Assembly (NCBI GenBank): GCA_051016205.1
Contig: CP136534.1
Location: 5,270,001-5,334,000, forward strand
Source of the DNA: Acuticoccus sp051016205
GTDB lineage: Bacteria > Pseudomonadota > Alphaproteobacteria > Rhizobiales > Amorphaceae
Length of the DNA stretch: 64,000 nucleotides
Direction: 5' to 3'
The position numbers were made by a program, and so were the translations under genes. Each line of letters opens with the position of its first letter. Positions within the stretch are counted from its first letter, which is position 1. Under the pieces are notes generated by a model that was not told where the DNA came from, searched no databases, and saw only the letters and a program-made list of their open reading frames with translations. This document shows positions 34,166-43,493 of the stretch, piece by piece.

Positions 34166-35029
34166 ATGATGCACTCCTTCATCCTTCAGCTCCTCAACGG
34201 CATGTCGCTCGCCGCGCTCCTTTTCCTGTTGGCGAGCGGGTTCACGCTGACCTTCGGTCTTGCGCGCGTGGTCAACATGGCGCACGGCGCCTATTACCTT
34301 CTGGGCGGCTATGTGGGCCTTCAAGCGCTTGATGCGACGGGAAGTTTTCTTGTGGGCGTGCTCGCCGGTGGGTTCGCCATCGTCGCCCTCAACCTCGTGC
34401 TCGACCGCTTTCTGATTGCGCGCACCAAGGGCGATCCGCTCCTTCAGGTGCTCCTCACCATCGGCATCACCTACGTCATCGCAGAAGGGGCGCTCCTTAT
34501 CTGGGGCGGCGACCCGCTGCGTGTCGCCCAGCCCGAATGGGCACGTGGCCCCGTGGTGCTGCCGGGCGACATCTTCTACCCGAAATATCGCTTCTTCCTC
34601 ATCGTGCTCGGCGTTGCGGTGGCGGCCCTCTTGTGGGCGCTTTATCGGCTCACGCCCATCGGTGCGATTGTCCGCGCCGGCGTCGACGATCGCGAGATGA
34701 CCGAAGCCGTCGGCGTCAATATCGGCCTTCTCTTCGCGCTGGTGTTTTCGCTCGCGGCCTTCCTTGCCGGGGCCAGCGGGGTGCTGGGCGGCGCGTTCCT
34801 TACCCTTTATCCACACGCGGAGTGGGACATTTTGATCCTCGCGCTGGTGGTGGTGATCATCGGCGGGCTGGGGTCCATCGAAGGTGCGATGGCGGGCAGC
34901 CTTTTCGTGGGCCTCATCGATTCCTTCGGCCGTTGGTTGGTGCCCGAGGCGGCCGGTTTCTTGATGTTCGGCCCCATGGCGCTGCTTCTTCTCATGCGCC
35001 CACAGGGCCTGTTCGGGCGGGCCCATTGA
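34166..35029 (+). CDS. livH: Branched-chain-type ABC permease LivH
   Basis: This 287-residue membrane protein starts FILQLLNGMSLAALLFLLAS, then GFTLTFGLARVVNMAHGAYY. It has the conserved cytoplasmic loop AIVRAGVDDREMTEAVGVNI and ends LLLLMRPQGLFGRAH. ATG 34166 (MMHSF) follows GAGGCG. The next gene overlaps its stop by one base. It pairs with LivM to form the importer channel. Confidence 0.92.
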   Translation: MMHSFILQLLNGMSLAALLFLLASGFTLTFGLARVVNMAHGAYYLLGGYVGLQALDATGSFLVGVLAGGFAIVALNLVLDRFLIARTKGDPLLQVLLTIGITYVIAEGALLIWGGDPLRVAQPEWARGPVVLPGDIFYPKYRFFLIVLGVAVAALLWALYRLTPIGAIVRAGVDDREMTEAVGVNIGLLFALVFSLAAFLAGASGVLGGAFLTLYPHAEWDILILALVVVIIGGLGSIEGAMAGSLFVGLIDSFGRWLVPEAAGFLMFGPMALLLLMRPQGLFGRAH

Positions 35030-35988
35030 TGCCGCGCGCTGTGGTCGGCGGCCTCCTTGCCGTCCTCGCTTTGGGGCTGGTGGCGGTGCCGATGTTCGGC
35101 AACGCCTTCTGGGTCGGCCTCGTCATGCAGATCATGATCTTCGGCCTTCTGGCGATCTCGGTCGATCTCATGATCCGCCATGTGGGGCTCTTCCCGCTTT
35201 GCAATGGCGCCTTCTTTGCCGTTGCCGCCTACGCGGTCGCCATGCTGGAAGTGCAGGAAGGATGGCCAACGGCGCTCGCCGTCCCTGCCGCGCTCGCCGC
35301 GGCCGGCCTCACCGGCATAATTTTCGGCATCAGCGTGCGCACAGGCGGCGTCTACTTCATCCTCATCACGCTGGCGTTCGGGCAGATGGTTCTTAGCGCC
35401 GCCACCTCGTGGACAGCGTTCACAGGGGGCGACAATGGCATCACCAACGTGCCTTACCCCTCCATCGCCGGCTTCGGGCCGGAGCGGCTGTCGCAAATGT
35501 ATGCGCTGGTCCTCATCGTCGTCGCCGCCGCCACCGCACTCTACGCACGGCTCGTCACCTCCCTCTTTGGCCTGACCTTGAACGGCATCCGCGATTCTGA
35601 AAGCCGGATGATCGCCCTTGGCTACCGGACGGTCCTGCGCAAATACGTCGCCTTCGTCGTGTCGAGCCTCATCGCCGGCCTTGCCGGGGTCCTTTATGCC
35701 TACGCAAACCAGTTCGTATCGCCTGCGGCAGCCTCCCTCGTCGTCTCTGTGGAGGCGGGGCTGATGGCGATCCTCGGCGGCTCGGGAACGCTGATCGGGC
35801 CATTCATCGGCGCGGCGGTGATCATGGGCATCCGCAACGTTGTGAGCGCGGTGGTGCCTGGATGGCCGATCCTCATGGGGCTGGTCTTCATCGCGGTGGT
35901 GCTCTTCCTGCCGCGCGGTCTCGTTAGCCTGGGGACCATGAGGGGGCGGCGCCGGGGCGCGGCCGAACCGCGGACACCCAGCCAATGA
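35029..35988 (+). CDS. livM: Branched-chain-type ABC permease LivM
   Basis: This 319-residue membrane protein has the LivM loop LNGIRDSESRMIALGYRTVL, the helix pair IMIFGLLAISVDLMIRHVGL, and the end LFLPRGLVSLGTMRGRRRG. The start codon overlaps the livH stop as TGATG, and its own stop overlaps the livG start, showing tight translational coupling. Confidence 0.92.
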   Translation: MPRAVVGGLLAVLALGLVAVPMFGNAFWVGLVMQIMIFGLLAISVDLMIRHVGLFPLCNGAFFAVAAYAVAMLEVQEGWPTALAVPAALAAAGLTGIIFGISVRTGGVYFILITLAFGQMVLSAATSWTAFTGGDNGITNVPYPSIAGFGPERLSQMYALVLIVVAAATALYARLVTSLFGLTLNGIRDSESRMIALGYRTVLRKYVAFVVSSLIAGLAGVLYAYANQFVSPAAASLVVSVEAGLMAILGGSGTLIGPFIGAAVIMGIRNVVSAVVPGWPILMGLVFIAVVLFLPRGLVSLGTMRGRRRGAAEPRTPSQ

Positions 35989-36731
35989 GCGCTCCGGTCC
36001 TTGCGGTCCACACTCTCACAAAGCGCTTCGGCGGTCTTGCCGCTGTCGATGACGTCTCGCTCACGGTTCGGCCCGGCGAACACTGCGTCCTCCTCGGTCC
36101 GAACGGGGCGGGCAAGACGACGTTGTTTCACCTGGTCACCGGCACGTTCGCGCCTACCAGCGGCCGGATCGAGCTGTTCGGCCGCGATGTCACGGGACTT
36201 GGCGCGGCCGCACGGTGCCGGCTGGGTGTGGGTCGCACCTTCCAGATCAGCAACGTATTTGCGCACCTGACGCCGCTTCAGAACGCGGTGCTTGCCATCC
36301 ACGGAGCCAATGACAGCGCGTGGAGCCTCCTGAAGCCGTGGCGGTCGGACAAGGCCGCGCGCGAGCGCGCAGAGCACATCTTGGAGCATGTGGGCCTTGC
36401 CGATGAAGCCCACGCCGAGGTCACGTCCCTCTCCTACGGTGCACGCCGCCAACTGGAGCTGGCTTTGGCGTTGGCGCCGGAGCCAAACGCGGTCTTCCTG
36501 GACGAACCGTGCGCCGGCCTCTCACCTGCAGAACGTGCGCGGGTGGTGGAGATCGTGACGGGACTGCCTGACCGCATCACCGTCCTCATGGTCGAGCACG
36601 ACATGGATGTCGCCTTCGAGGTGGCGCGACGCCTGGTGGTGATGAACCGCGGCCAGCTCATTGCCGACGGGGCGCCTGACGCCGTGCGGGCGGATCCGAC
36701 GGTGCAGGAGGTCTATCTTGGCGCCGCCTGA
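35985..36731 (+). CDS. livG: Branched-chain-type ABC ATPase LivG
   Basis: This 248-residue ATPase has Walker A GPNGAGKTT, the Q-loop region VGRTFQISNVFAHLTPLQNA, a degenerate signature LSYGARRQLELALAL (as in other LivG), Walker B VFLDEPCAGLSP and the switch histidine in MVEHDMDVAF. ATGA overlap with livM. Confidence 0.94.
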   Translation: MSAPVLAVHTLTKRFGGLAAVDDVSLTVRPGEHCVLLGPNGAGKTTLFHLVTGTFAPTSGRIELFGRDVTGLGAAARCRLGVGRTFQISNVFAHLTPLQNAVLAIHGANDSAWSLLKPWRSDKAARERAEHILEHVGLADEAHAEVTSLSYGARRQLELALALAPEPNAVFLDEPCAGLSPAERARVVEIVTGLPDRITVLMVEHDMDVAFEVARRLVVMNRGQLIADGAPDAVRADPTVQEVYLGAA

Positions 36732-37443
36732 CCCGGTCCTCTCGGTGGAGGACATCCACACCTATTACGGCGACAGCTATGTCCTCCAGGGCATCTCGCT
36801 TGCGGTGCGCCCGGCTAGCGTCTTCGTGGTGCTCGGCCGCAACGGGATGGGCAAAACCACACTCATCCGCTCGGTCATGAACCTCACGCCGCCGACGCGT
36901 GGGAGCGTGCACTATCGCGGCCGCCCCATCACGGGGCTTGCCGCCTACCGTGTCGCCCGCCTTCCCATCGGGCTCGTGCCCCAGGGGCGCCGTGTGTTCC
37001 CCTCGCTCACGGTGCGCGAGAACCTTGCCCTGCCACAATCGGCGCTATCGGGCGTCATGCGCCGGCCCAAGTGGACACTGGAGCGGGTCTACGACCTCTT
37101 CCCGCGCCTTAGGGAGCGGGCGCGCCAGTCCGCCGGGTCCCTTTCGGGCGGTGAGCAGTCGATGCTGTCCATCGGCAGGGCGCTGATGCGCGACCCCGAT
37201 CTCCTCGTCATGGACGAGCCGACCGAGGGGTTGGCGCCCGTCATCGTGCGTGAGATCGAGGCAATCATCATGCGATTGCGTGAGGAGGGTCTCCCGGTCC
37301 TCCTGGTGGAGCAGAACTATCGCCTTGCCATGGCCCTTGCGGACGATGTTGCCGTTCTTGCCGGCGGGAAAGTCGTATGGAGGGGCGCGCGAGAGGCGCT
37401 GGAGGCCGACGAAGCGGCGCGCACGCGCTGGCTCGGCGTATGA
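36718..37443 (+). CDS. livF: Branched-chain-type ABC ATPase LivF
   Basis: This 241-residue ATPase probably starts at TTG 36718, which has AGGAGG six bases upstream, and overlaps the livG end by 14 bases. It has Walker A GRNGMGKTT, LVPQGRRVFPSLTVRENL, signature LSGGEQSMLSIGRAL and Walker B LLVMDEPTEGLAP. It completes the importer whose binding protein is at 32873. Confidence 0.92.
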   Translation: MAPPDPVLSVEDIHTYYGDSYVLQGISLAVRPASVFVVLGRNGMGKTTLIRSVMNLTPPTRGSVHYRGRPITGLAAYRVARLPIGLVPQGRRVFPSLTVRENLALPQSALSGVMRRPKWTLERVYDLFPRLRERARQSAGSLSGGEQSMLSIGRALMRDPDLLVMDEPTEGLAPVIVREIEAIIMRLREEGLPVLLVEQNYRLAMALADDVAVLAGGKVVWRGAREALEADEAARTRWLGV

Positions 37444-37459
37444 AGACGGAGCCGATAGT

Positions 37460-38134
37460 ATGACACCTGCGGACGGGTTGATGGCGTTCTACGCCCAGTT
37501 CGACGATGCCGATGTAGAAGCGTACCGCCGCTGGCACAATTGCGAACACATGGCCGAGCGGGTCGCCATCCCAGGATTTCTGCGGGGGCGACGCTACCGC
37601 AATCTGGACGATCCGCGCACCTTCCTCATGACCTATGAGACTGAGAACGCAGCGGTTCTTGGCAGCGATGCTTACCACGCCGCCCTCAACGCACCGACGC
37701 CCTGGACCCGCGAAGCGCTCACCTGGTTCCGCAACCCCGCACGGGCGATCTACGCCAAGGACCGTGACATGGGCGAACCCACCTGGCGCCCTGCCCCTTA
37801 CATGCTGACGCTGCGCTTCAACCTTCCGCCGGCGCAGGAGGCCGAGCTCTTGAACGGGGCAGTCGCCTCCCTCCTATCGGGCGCGATGGCGGACGGCGCT
37901 CTGCGCGCCCGTCTCTACAATGTCGACGAGGCGATTTCCGGCATGATGACGTCGGAGCGGAAGATTTATAGCGGCGGTCCCGGCGAACAAAAATTCATTG
38001 TCCTCATCGAGCGGATTGAACCGTTCGACGCAGCAAGCGATCTGCCCGGTCGCAGCCACCTGGAAGGGCTTGGCGCGTCCGACATCTTCGTCGATCGCCT
38101 CACCATCGACTTCGCGCTGGAGGCGCCGCGATGA
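37460..38134 (+). CDS. EthD-like / dimeric alpha-beta barrel protein, function unknown
   Basis: This 224-residue protein starts at ATG 37460, 16 bases after livF. Two ferredoxin-like repeats seem present; the first has MAFYAQFDDADVEAYRRWHN, then CEHMAERVAIPGFLRGRRYR, a pattern met in EthD-like and small stress-induced barrel proteins. The W-HNCEH segment could contact a ligand. It overlaps the next gene by ATGA. Position between importer and catabolic enzymes suggests a role in handling the same substrate; no activity can be assigned. Confidence 0.7.
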   Translation: MTPADGLMAFYAQFDDADVEAYRRWHNCEHMAERVAIPGFLRGRRYRNLDDPRTFLMTYETENAAVLGSDAYHAALNAPTPWTREALTWFRNPARAIYAKDRDMGEPTWRPAPYMLTLRFNLPPAQEAELLNGAVASLLSGAMADGALRARLYNVDEAISGMMTSERKIYSGGPGEQKFIVLIERIEPFDAASDLPGRSHLEGLGASDIFVDRLTIDFALEAPR

Positions 38135-38904
38135 GCGAAGCTGCGGAGCTGGCCCGCCACCTTCGCCACGCCCGCCAGACCAGAACGCTGATCGATCCGC
38201 CCGACGCACCGTTGGACGAGGCCGCCGCCCATGGCGTGCTAGCCGCTATCCTCGCCCTGGGGGACGAGCCGATCACCGCCTGGAAGGTGGGCGCGACGGC
38301 CGAGGGCGCGCCGACCAAACTCGGCCTGTCGGCCCCTTTCATCGGTCCGCTCTTCGCCTCCTCGGTGGTGGTGTGCGATGGGGAAGGCAAGGTCACGCTG
38401 CCTGAGGTGCATGGCCTGCAGGCAGAGGTGGAGGTGGTCTTCCGCTTCGGCGAAGACCTTCCGGCGGATGCGCCCTCCGAAATCGTCCTTGCCGCCGTCG
38501 ACGGCGTCGCGGTGGGGATCGAGTTTCCCGGATCGCGCTGGACGCACCCTCTCGACCCGCCCGGACCTGGTTTCATTGCAGACCATGCCGGCGGCAGCGC
38601 GCTCCTCGTTGGCGCCTTCACGGCCGACTGGCGCGGGCTCGATCTTGCGGCCGCCGAGGCAAGGCTGATGTCTGACGGTGGCGTCATCGGCGCCAGTCCT
38701 GGCGCCCGCGTGATGGGCGATCCCGTTAACGCGCTCCTCCACTTTGCGCGCCAGGTCCCGGCAAGGGGCGGCGCGATCACGCGTGGCCTTATGCTGACGT
38801 CCGGCGGCATCGTCGGCCCGATCGATATCGCCGCCCCGTCCCGCATCACCGGCACGATCGACGGCCTCATTCCTCTTGTCGCAGACGTGCGATCAACGCC
38901 TTAA
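38131..38904 (+). CDS. 2-keto-4-pentenoate hydratase / fumarylacetoacetate hydrolase family (MhpD-like)
   Basis: This 257-residue protein has TAWKVGATAEGAPTKLGLSA, a metal-site glutamate stretch in HGLQAEVEVVFRFGEDLP, AVDGVAVGIEFPGSRW and GAVIG-like DGGVIGASPGARVMGDPVNA. The family hydrates 2-hydroxypentadienoates in meta-cleavage pathways or decarboxylates related keto acids, using Mg2+. Here it is coupled (ATGA) to the EthD-like gene and followed 13 bases later by an aldehyde dehydrogenase, which supports a ring-fission-type or dicarboxylate breakdown route. Confidence 0.85.
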   Translation: MSEAAELARHLRHARQTRTLIDPPDAPLDEAAAHGVLAAILALGDEPITAWKVGATAEGAPTKLGLSAPFIGPLFASSVVVCDGEGKVTLPEVHGLQAEVEVVFRFGEDLPADAPSEIVLAAVDGVAVGIEFPGSRWTHPLDPPGPGFIADHAGGSALLVGAFTADWRGLDLAAAEARLMSDGGVIGASPGARVMGDPVNALLHFARQVPARGGAITRGLMLTSGGIVGPIDIAAPSRITGTIDGLIPLVADVRSTP

Positions 38905-38917
38905 CCAGGAGGTTGCC

Positions 38918-40414
38918 ATGGAGAACGTCCACCTGAATTTCATCGGCGGCGAATGGGTGCGCGCTGAAGGCGGCGAGACGTTCCAAAGCCGCAATCCGGC
39001 GAACCCGTCAGAGGTCATCGGCGTTTTCCAGCGCTCCACCGATGCCGACGTGGATGCGGCGATGGCCGCTGCCCGCGCAGCAAAAGCGTCATGGGCCGAA
39101 ACGCCGGCGCCGGAACGCGGCCTCATCCTGGGCCGCATCGCCGAGCTCTTGGAGGCGCGGCGCGAGGACATTGCAAAGACCATCGTGCGCGAAATGGGGA
39201 AGGTCTACGCCGAAGCGAATGGCTTCGACATTCAGGCCGCCATCAACACAGCCCGCGTCATGATGGGTGAAGGGCGCCGCCTCCTCGGTCAGACAGTGCC
39301 GTCCGAGTTGCGCGACAAGTTCGCCATGGTGGTGCGCGAGCCCATTGGCGTGGTCGGCGCCATCACCCCCTGGAACCTGCCCATCCTGTTGCCGTCATGG
39401 AAGATCTTTCCCGCGCTCCTGTGCGGCAACACGGTCGTCTTCAAGCCTGCGGAGGATACGCCCCTCACCGGCCTGAAGTTGGTGGAGGTGTTGATCGAGG
39501 CCGGTGTGCCCGCAGGCGTGATCAACGTGGTGACAGGTTATGGCAGCGAGATTGGCGAACGTTTCGTCACCCACCCTGACGTGGATATGATCTCGTTCAC
39601 CGGTTCGGCCCCCGTGGGAAGAACCATTGCGGGGCTTGCCGGCAGCGAACTAAAAAAGGTTTCGCTGGAGCTTGGCTCAAAGAACGCAGTCGTCGTGATG
39701 GACGATGCAGAGTTCGACCTTGCCATAGAAGGCTGCCTGTGGGGCGGTTACGGCACCTCCGGCCAGCGCTGTACTGCGGGGAGCCGCGTCATCGTCCACG
39801 AAGGGATCTTCGAGCGGTTTTGTGATGCGTTCGTTGAACGCGTGCGCGGCCTCAAGGTGGGTGATGGGCTGGATCCATCGTCCCAGGTGGGCCCGTTGGT
39901 CAACCAGAAGCAGCTTGAGCGTGTCCACAGCTACATCGAGCTGGGTCAGCGCGAGGGGGCACGCATCCTCACCGGCGGTCGCAAGTTGGACGGTGAGATG
40001 GGCGGATGGTTCTACGAGCCGACGCTGTTCGTCGACGTGGAGCCAACCATGCGCATCGCGAGGGAAGAGATTTTCGGCCCCGCCGTCTGCCTCATGAAGG
40101 CAACATCGTTTGACCATGCAATCGAGATGGCGAACGCCACCGATTACGGCCTGTCGTTCGGCATCTATACCAGCGACGTGAACCGCGTGTTCGCCGCCAT
40201 CCGCAGGCTCCACACCGGCGTCGTCAACGTCAATTCACCGACGATGGGTGTGGAAATCGGCGTGCCCTTCGGCGGGGTGAAAAACTCCGGCAACGGCCTT
40301 CGCGAGTCGGGCACGGCGTCCATCGATGAGTTCACCGAGCTGAAGTCGGTGATGGTGGATTATTCCGGCCTCCACCGCCGCACCGGCGTCAACGAGGTGG
40401 CCGCCACTCGTTAA
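38918..40414 (+). CDS. NAD(P)-dependent aldehyde dehydrogenase
   Basis: This 498-residue protein starts at ATG 38918 behind CCAGGAGG. Catalytic elements are N153 in TPWNLP, general base E251 in SLELGSK, nucleophile C285 in GTSGQRCTAGSR, and the C-terminal EEIFGPAVCL. It oxidises an aldehyde to the acid. It ends the plus-strand operon of the catabolic island and most resembles the alpha-ketoglutaric semialdehyde/succinate-semialdehyde-like branch, but substrate is uncertain. Confidence 0.93.
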   Translation: MENVHLNFIGGEWVRAEGGETFQSRNPANPSEVIGVFQRSTDADVDAAMAAARAAKASWAETPAPERGLILGRIAELLEARREDIAKTIVREMGKVYAEANGFDIQAAINTARVMMGEGRRLLGQTVPSELRDKFAMVVREPIGVVGAITPWNLPILLPSWKIFPALLCGNTVVFKPAEDTPLTGLKLVEVLIEAGVPAGVINVVTGYGSEIGERFVTHPDVDMISFTGSAPVGRTIAGLAGSELKKVSLELGSKNAVVVMDDAEFDLAIEGCLWGGYGTSGQRCTAGSRVIVHEGIFERFCDAFVERVRGLKVGDGLDPSSQVGPLVNQKQLERVHSYIELGQREGARILTGGRKLDGEMGGWFYEPTLFVDVEPTMRIAREEIFGPAVCLMKATSFDHAIEMANATDYGLSFGIYTSDVNRVFAAIRRLHTGVVNVNSPTMGVEIGVPFGGVKNSGNGLRESGTASIDEFTELKSVMVDYSGLHRRTGVNEVAATR

Positions 40415-40465
40415 GCGGTTACGCGCGCAAAACCGAGGCGTTGAGGGCGGAGGTTTACGACCCGC

Positions 40466-41761
40466 TCACATAAGGCTCGGCAGGAGCATCGCGATGCCGG
40501 GGAAGACCATGAGAAGCGCGACCGCGAGCACCATCAACAAAAAGAACGGCAGCGTTGCGAGCGCGATCGCCCCGATCGGGCGCCCCGTGAGGCCCTGCAG
40601 TACGAAGAGGTTGAAGCCCACAGGCGGTGTGATCATCGACATCTCCACCACCACGACGAGGTAGATGCCGAACCACAACAAATCGATACCCTCAGCCTGC
40701 ACCAACGGCAGGAGCACAGCGGCGGTCAGGACGACGATGGAGATGCCGTCGATGAAGCAGCCGAGCACCATGAAGACGATGGTCAACACGATCAGGAGCC
40801 CGGTTGCCGACAGGCCCATATCGCTCACCCATGCAACCAGCGCCCGCGGCACCCCGGTGAACCCAAGAGCTGCGGTGAGGAAGGCCGCACCCGCCACGAT
40901 GAAGAGGATCATGGTGGAGGTCACCATCGCGCCTTTGACCCCGTCGGCGAAGCTCTGCCAGGTGAGCGAACCGGACAGTGCCGACAGGAAGAGCGCGCCG
41001 ACAACGCCCAGCGCAGCCGCCTCCGTCGGCGTTGCATAACCCCCATAGATGGAGCCGATGACAATGAGTATGAGGAGGAGTGCGGGCAGCATGTGCCGCC
41101 CCGTTTTGATGCGCTCAAACAGGGAGATGGCGCCGGCCTCACGTGGAAGGCGCCTGCGATTGAGGAGCGACCAGACGACGATGTAGCCGGAGAAAATCGC
41201 CATCAGCATCAACCCCGGCAAGATGCCGGCAACGAAGAGCTTGGCGATGGAAACATCCGCTGCGACGCCATAGACGATCATGATGATGGAAGGCGGAACG
41301 AGGAGGCCGAGCGTGCTTGCCCCTGCCAGAGAGCCGATGCCGATGTTGGGCGGATAGCCACGGGCATCAAGCTCAGGAAGGCTGACCTTGCCCACCATGG
41401 CGCAGGTGGCGGAAGAGGAACCGGAGAACGCTGCGAAAATGCCGCTGCCGAACACGTTGACGTGGAGGAGCTGGCCCGGGAGCCCCTGCATCCACGGCGC
41501 AAGCCCCTTGAAGAGGTCCGAGGAGACTCGCGAGCGCAACAAGATATCGCCCATCCAGATGAAAAGGGGCAGCGCCGTCAGCGTCCACGACGCGGTGTTG
41601 GACCACACCTGGTTCGCCATGGTGATGCCTGGCGGCGTGCTGGTGAAGATCGCGAGCCCCAAATAGCCGACGGCGGTGAGCGAGACCGCCACCCACACAC
41701 CAAGCCCAAGGAACCCGAACAGGCACACGAGCAAGATGAGACCGATCCCCACAGCCTCCAC
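40466..41761 (-). CDS. dctM: TRAP transporter large permease (DctM)
   Basis: This 431-residue membrane protein starts at GTG 41761. It shows PPGITMANQVWSNTASWTLT, FAAFSGSSSATCAMVGKVSL, NIGIGSLAGASTLGLLVPPS, IIMIVYG and EMSMITPPVGFNLFVLQG, the standard DctM signature regions. It works with the small permease and binding protein encoded just upstream, using ion gradients for solute uptake. Confidence 0.94.
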   Translation of the reverse strand: MEAVGIGLILLVCLFGFLGLGVWVAVSLTAVGYLGLAIFTSTPPGITMANQVWSNTASWTLTALPLFIWMGDILLRSRVSSDLFKGLAPWMQGLPGQLLHVNVFGSGIFAAFSGSSSATCAMVGKVSLPELDARGYPPNIGIGSLAGASTLGLLVPPSIIMIVYGVAADVSIAKLFVAGILPGLMLMAIFSGYIVVWSLLNRRRLPREAGAISLFERIKTGRHMLPALLLILIVIGSIYGGYATPTEAAALGVVGALFLSALSGSLTWQSFADGVKGAMVTSTMILFIVAGAAFLTAALGFTGVPRALVAWVSDMGLSATGLLIVLTIVFMVLGCFIDGISIVVLTAAVLLPLVQAEGIDLLWFGIYLVVVVEMSMITPPVGFNLFVLQGLTGRPIGAIALATLPFFLLMVLAVALLMVFPGIAMLLPSLM

Positions 41762-41763
41762 GG

Positions 41764-42342
41764 TCAGTTCCTTTTGGAGCGCAGGGACGCGTCTGTTCGC
41801 ACGGCCGAGCCGCTTGTGCCGTCCGGCCCCAACGGGTCTGTGGACTTGATGATCAGGTTGTAGCTGGGCTCGCGGCCGCGGAGCGTGGTCACCAACTCAT
41901 CCAGGAAGGCAATGGCGGCGATGATCGCGCCCAGTGCCATCGCCGACTGGGGAATCCATAAAGGGGTCGCTGCAAGGCCAAGGTCCTTCAGGCCGAAGCG
42001 CCAGCTGTCCAGCGCCAAAATGACGGCGAACCAGGAGAAGTAGGCAAGGACTGCAAAGCCGATCGTCAGGCAGACAAGCTCCAGCGCCCTGCGGCCAACC
42101 CCTCCCACAGCGCCGATCAGCAACGTGACGCGAATGTGCGCGTCCCGCTTCAGCGTATAGGCAAGGCCGAAGAACGTCGCCGCGACCATGGAGTATGTGG
42201 AGTAGTCGATAAGGCCCGGCACATGCAGACCCAGGAGCCGCGTTGCCACCTGCAGGACGATGCACGCGCCGATCGCTACGAAGAACACGCAGGCGAGCAC
42301 GGCGCTCCCACCATAGAGCCAGTCGAGTAGCTTTCGGATCAC
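41764..42342 (-). CDS. dctQ: TRAP transporter small permease (DctQ)
   Basis: This 192-residue protein probably starts at GTG 42342 behind GGAG; the longer frame upstream is arginine-rich and unlike the family. Four membrane segments are visible: VLACVFFVAIGACIVLQVAT, YSMVAATFFGLAYTLKRDAH, LVCLTIGFAVLAYFSWFAVI and IPQSAMALGAIIAAIAFLDE. The RDAHIRVTLL loop is typical. Two bases separate its stop from the dctM start. Confidence 0.9.
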   Translation of the reverse strand: MIRKLLDWLYGGSAVLACVFFVAIGACIVLQVATRLLGLHVPGLIDYSTYSMVAATFFGLAYTLKRDAHIRVTLLIGAVGGVGRRALELVCLTIGFAVLAYFSWFAVILALDSWRFGLKDLGLAATPLWIPQSAMALGAIIAAIAFLDELVTTLRGREPSYNLIIKSTDPLGPDGTSGSAVRTDASLRSKRN

Positions 42343-42442
42343 GCTTGGCTCCGCACCGCGATTGGGCCGACCACAGTAACACCAGTGCGGTGCGGACGCA
42401 TGAGGCCTCCGCCCGCACCAACGCGCACGCGGTCGTTGCCGC

Positions 42443-43405
42443 TCACTTACCGAGCGCTTGGCGCAACTTGGTTCCGTCTTCGCCCGCGCGCTCTTCCCAC
42501 TCATCGATGATGGAGGCTGCGGCGGCGGAGAATTCTTCCATCATCGCATCGCTGGGTTCGATCACTTTTACGCCCTGCTCTTGGATTGCCTTCAACGCCC
42601 CTTCCTGCTCGGCACGGCAATGCTCCCAGCCGCGCTCTTCGGCTGCGGCCGCGGCCTCCTCGATCTTCGCGCGCGTCTCCTCAGGCAATGCGTTCCAAGA
42701 GCGCTTGTTGACGATGACCGCGTTGCGCGGATGGAAGGCGTTGAAGTTGTAAAATACCTCGCCGTAGTCCCAACCGCTGGTGGACACGATAATCGGCGCG
42801 CCGGTCAGCATCACATCGGCAAGGCCGGTGAGGAAGGCTTGGGCAAGTTCAGGCACTTGGATCGTCACCGGCTGTGCGCCGAACTTTTCCGCAACGCGGG
42901 CGGTGATGGCGTTGTAGGCGCGGAACTTCATGCCCTCCATTTCGGCGAGCGAGCCAAGCTCCTCCTTGGCGAAGACACCATTGCCCGGCCAGCAGACCGA
43001 ATAGAGCATTTTGAGGTTTTGCCGGTCGAACCGATCCTCAAGCATAGCCTTCTGCGCAGTGTAGAGCTTGCGCGATTCGTCCAGACCGCGGGCCAGGAAC
43101 GGCACCATGTCGGCCTCGAAGAACGCGTCCTCATTGCCAGCATTGGCCAGCAGCACCTCACCGATGGGCACCTGGCCGGACTGCACGGCCCGTTTAATCT
43201 CAGGCAGCTTGATCAGCGACGCGCCGGCGTGGACGACAATGTCGATCTCACCGTCCGTCGCCTCGCGGACCTGGTCGGCGAACCAATTCAGGTTCTTGGA
43301 CTGAAAGTTGTTCTCGTTGTACCCGGCCGGTAGGTTCCAGGTTTCGGCGCTGGCCGCTGTGGCAAAGACTGCCATCGCTGTTGCAGCAACGATCAGGTGC
43401 TTCAT
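42443..43405 (-). CDS. dctP: TRAP transporter substrate-binding protein (DctP type)
   Basis: This 320-residue protein has a signal peptide of residues 1-20 (ATAASA-ETWNL) behind GGGAGGAG. The family features include FADQVREATDGEIDIVVHAG, LPEIKRAVQSGQVPIGEVLL, GMKFRAYNAITARVAEKFGA, the ligand-carboxylate arginine in KFRAYN, and DVMLTGAPIIVSTSG. It belongs with DctQM downstream. The solute is unknown; the neighbouring epimerase-like and aldolase genes hint at a sugar acid. Confidence 0.93.
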   Translation of the reverse strand: MKHLIVAATAMAVFATAASAETWNLPAGYNENNFQSKNLNWFADQVREATDGEIDIVVHAGASLIKLPEIKRAVQSGQVPIGEVLLANAGNEDAFFEADMVPFLARGLDESRKLYTAQKAMLEDRFDRQNLKMLYSVCWPGNGVFAKEELGSLAEMEGMKFRAYNAITARVAEKFGAQPVTIQVPELAQAFLTGLADVMLTGAPIIVSTSGWDYGEVFYNFNAFHPRNAVIVNKRSWNALPEETRAKIEEAAAAAEERGWEHCRAEQEGALKAIQEQGVKVIEPSDAMMEEFSAAAASIIDEWEERAGEDGTKLRQALGK

Positions 43406-43493
43406 CGTTCTCCTCCCTATTGCGATCGCTTCGCGCGATCATCATTGCTTTCGCGGTGCAGGGTGTGCAGCACGTCGCGTGTCGTCGGCAGCT

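Noticed and set aside
33524..35026. 500-codon open frame on the minus strand
   Set aside because: It is antisense to the substrate-binding-protein and livH genes, rich in His, Arg and Glu as expected from GC-rich shadow frames, and has no family motif.
34807..35985. 392-codon minus-strand frame opposite livM
   Set aside because: Shadow of a real membrane protein gene; composition is charged and repetitive without motifs.
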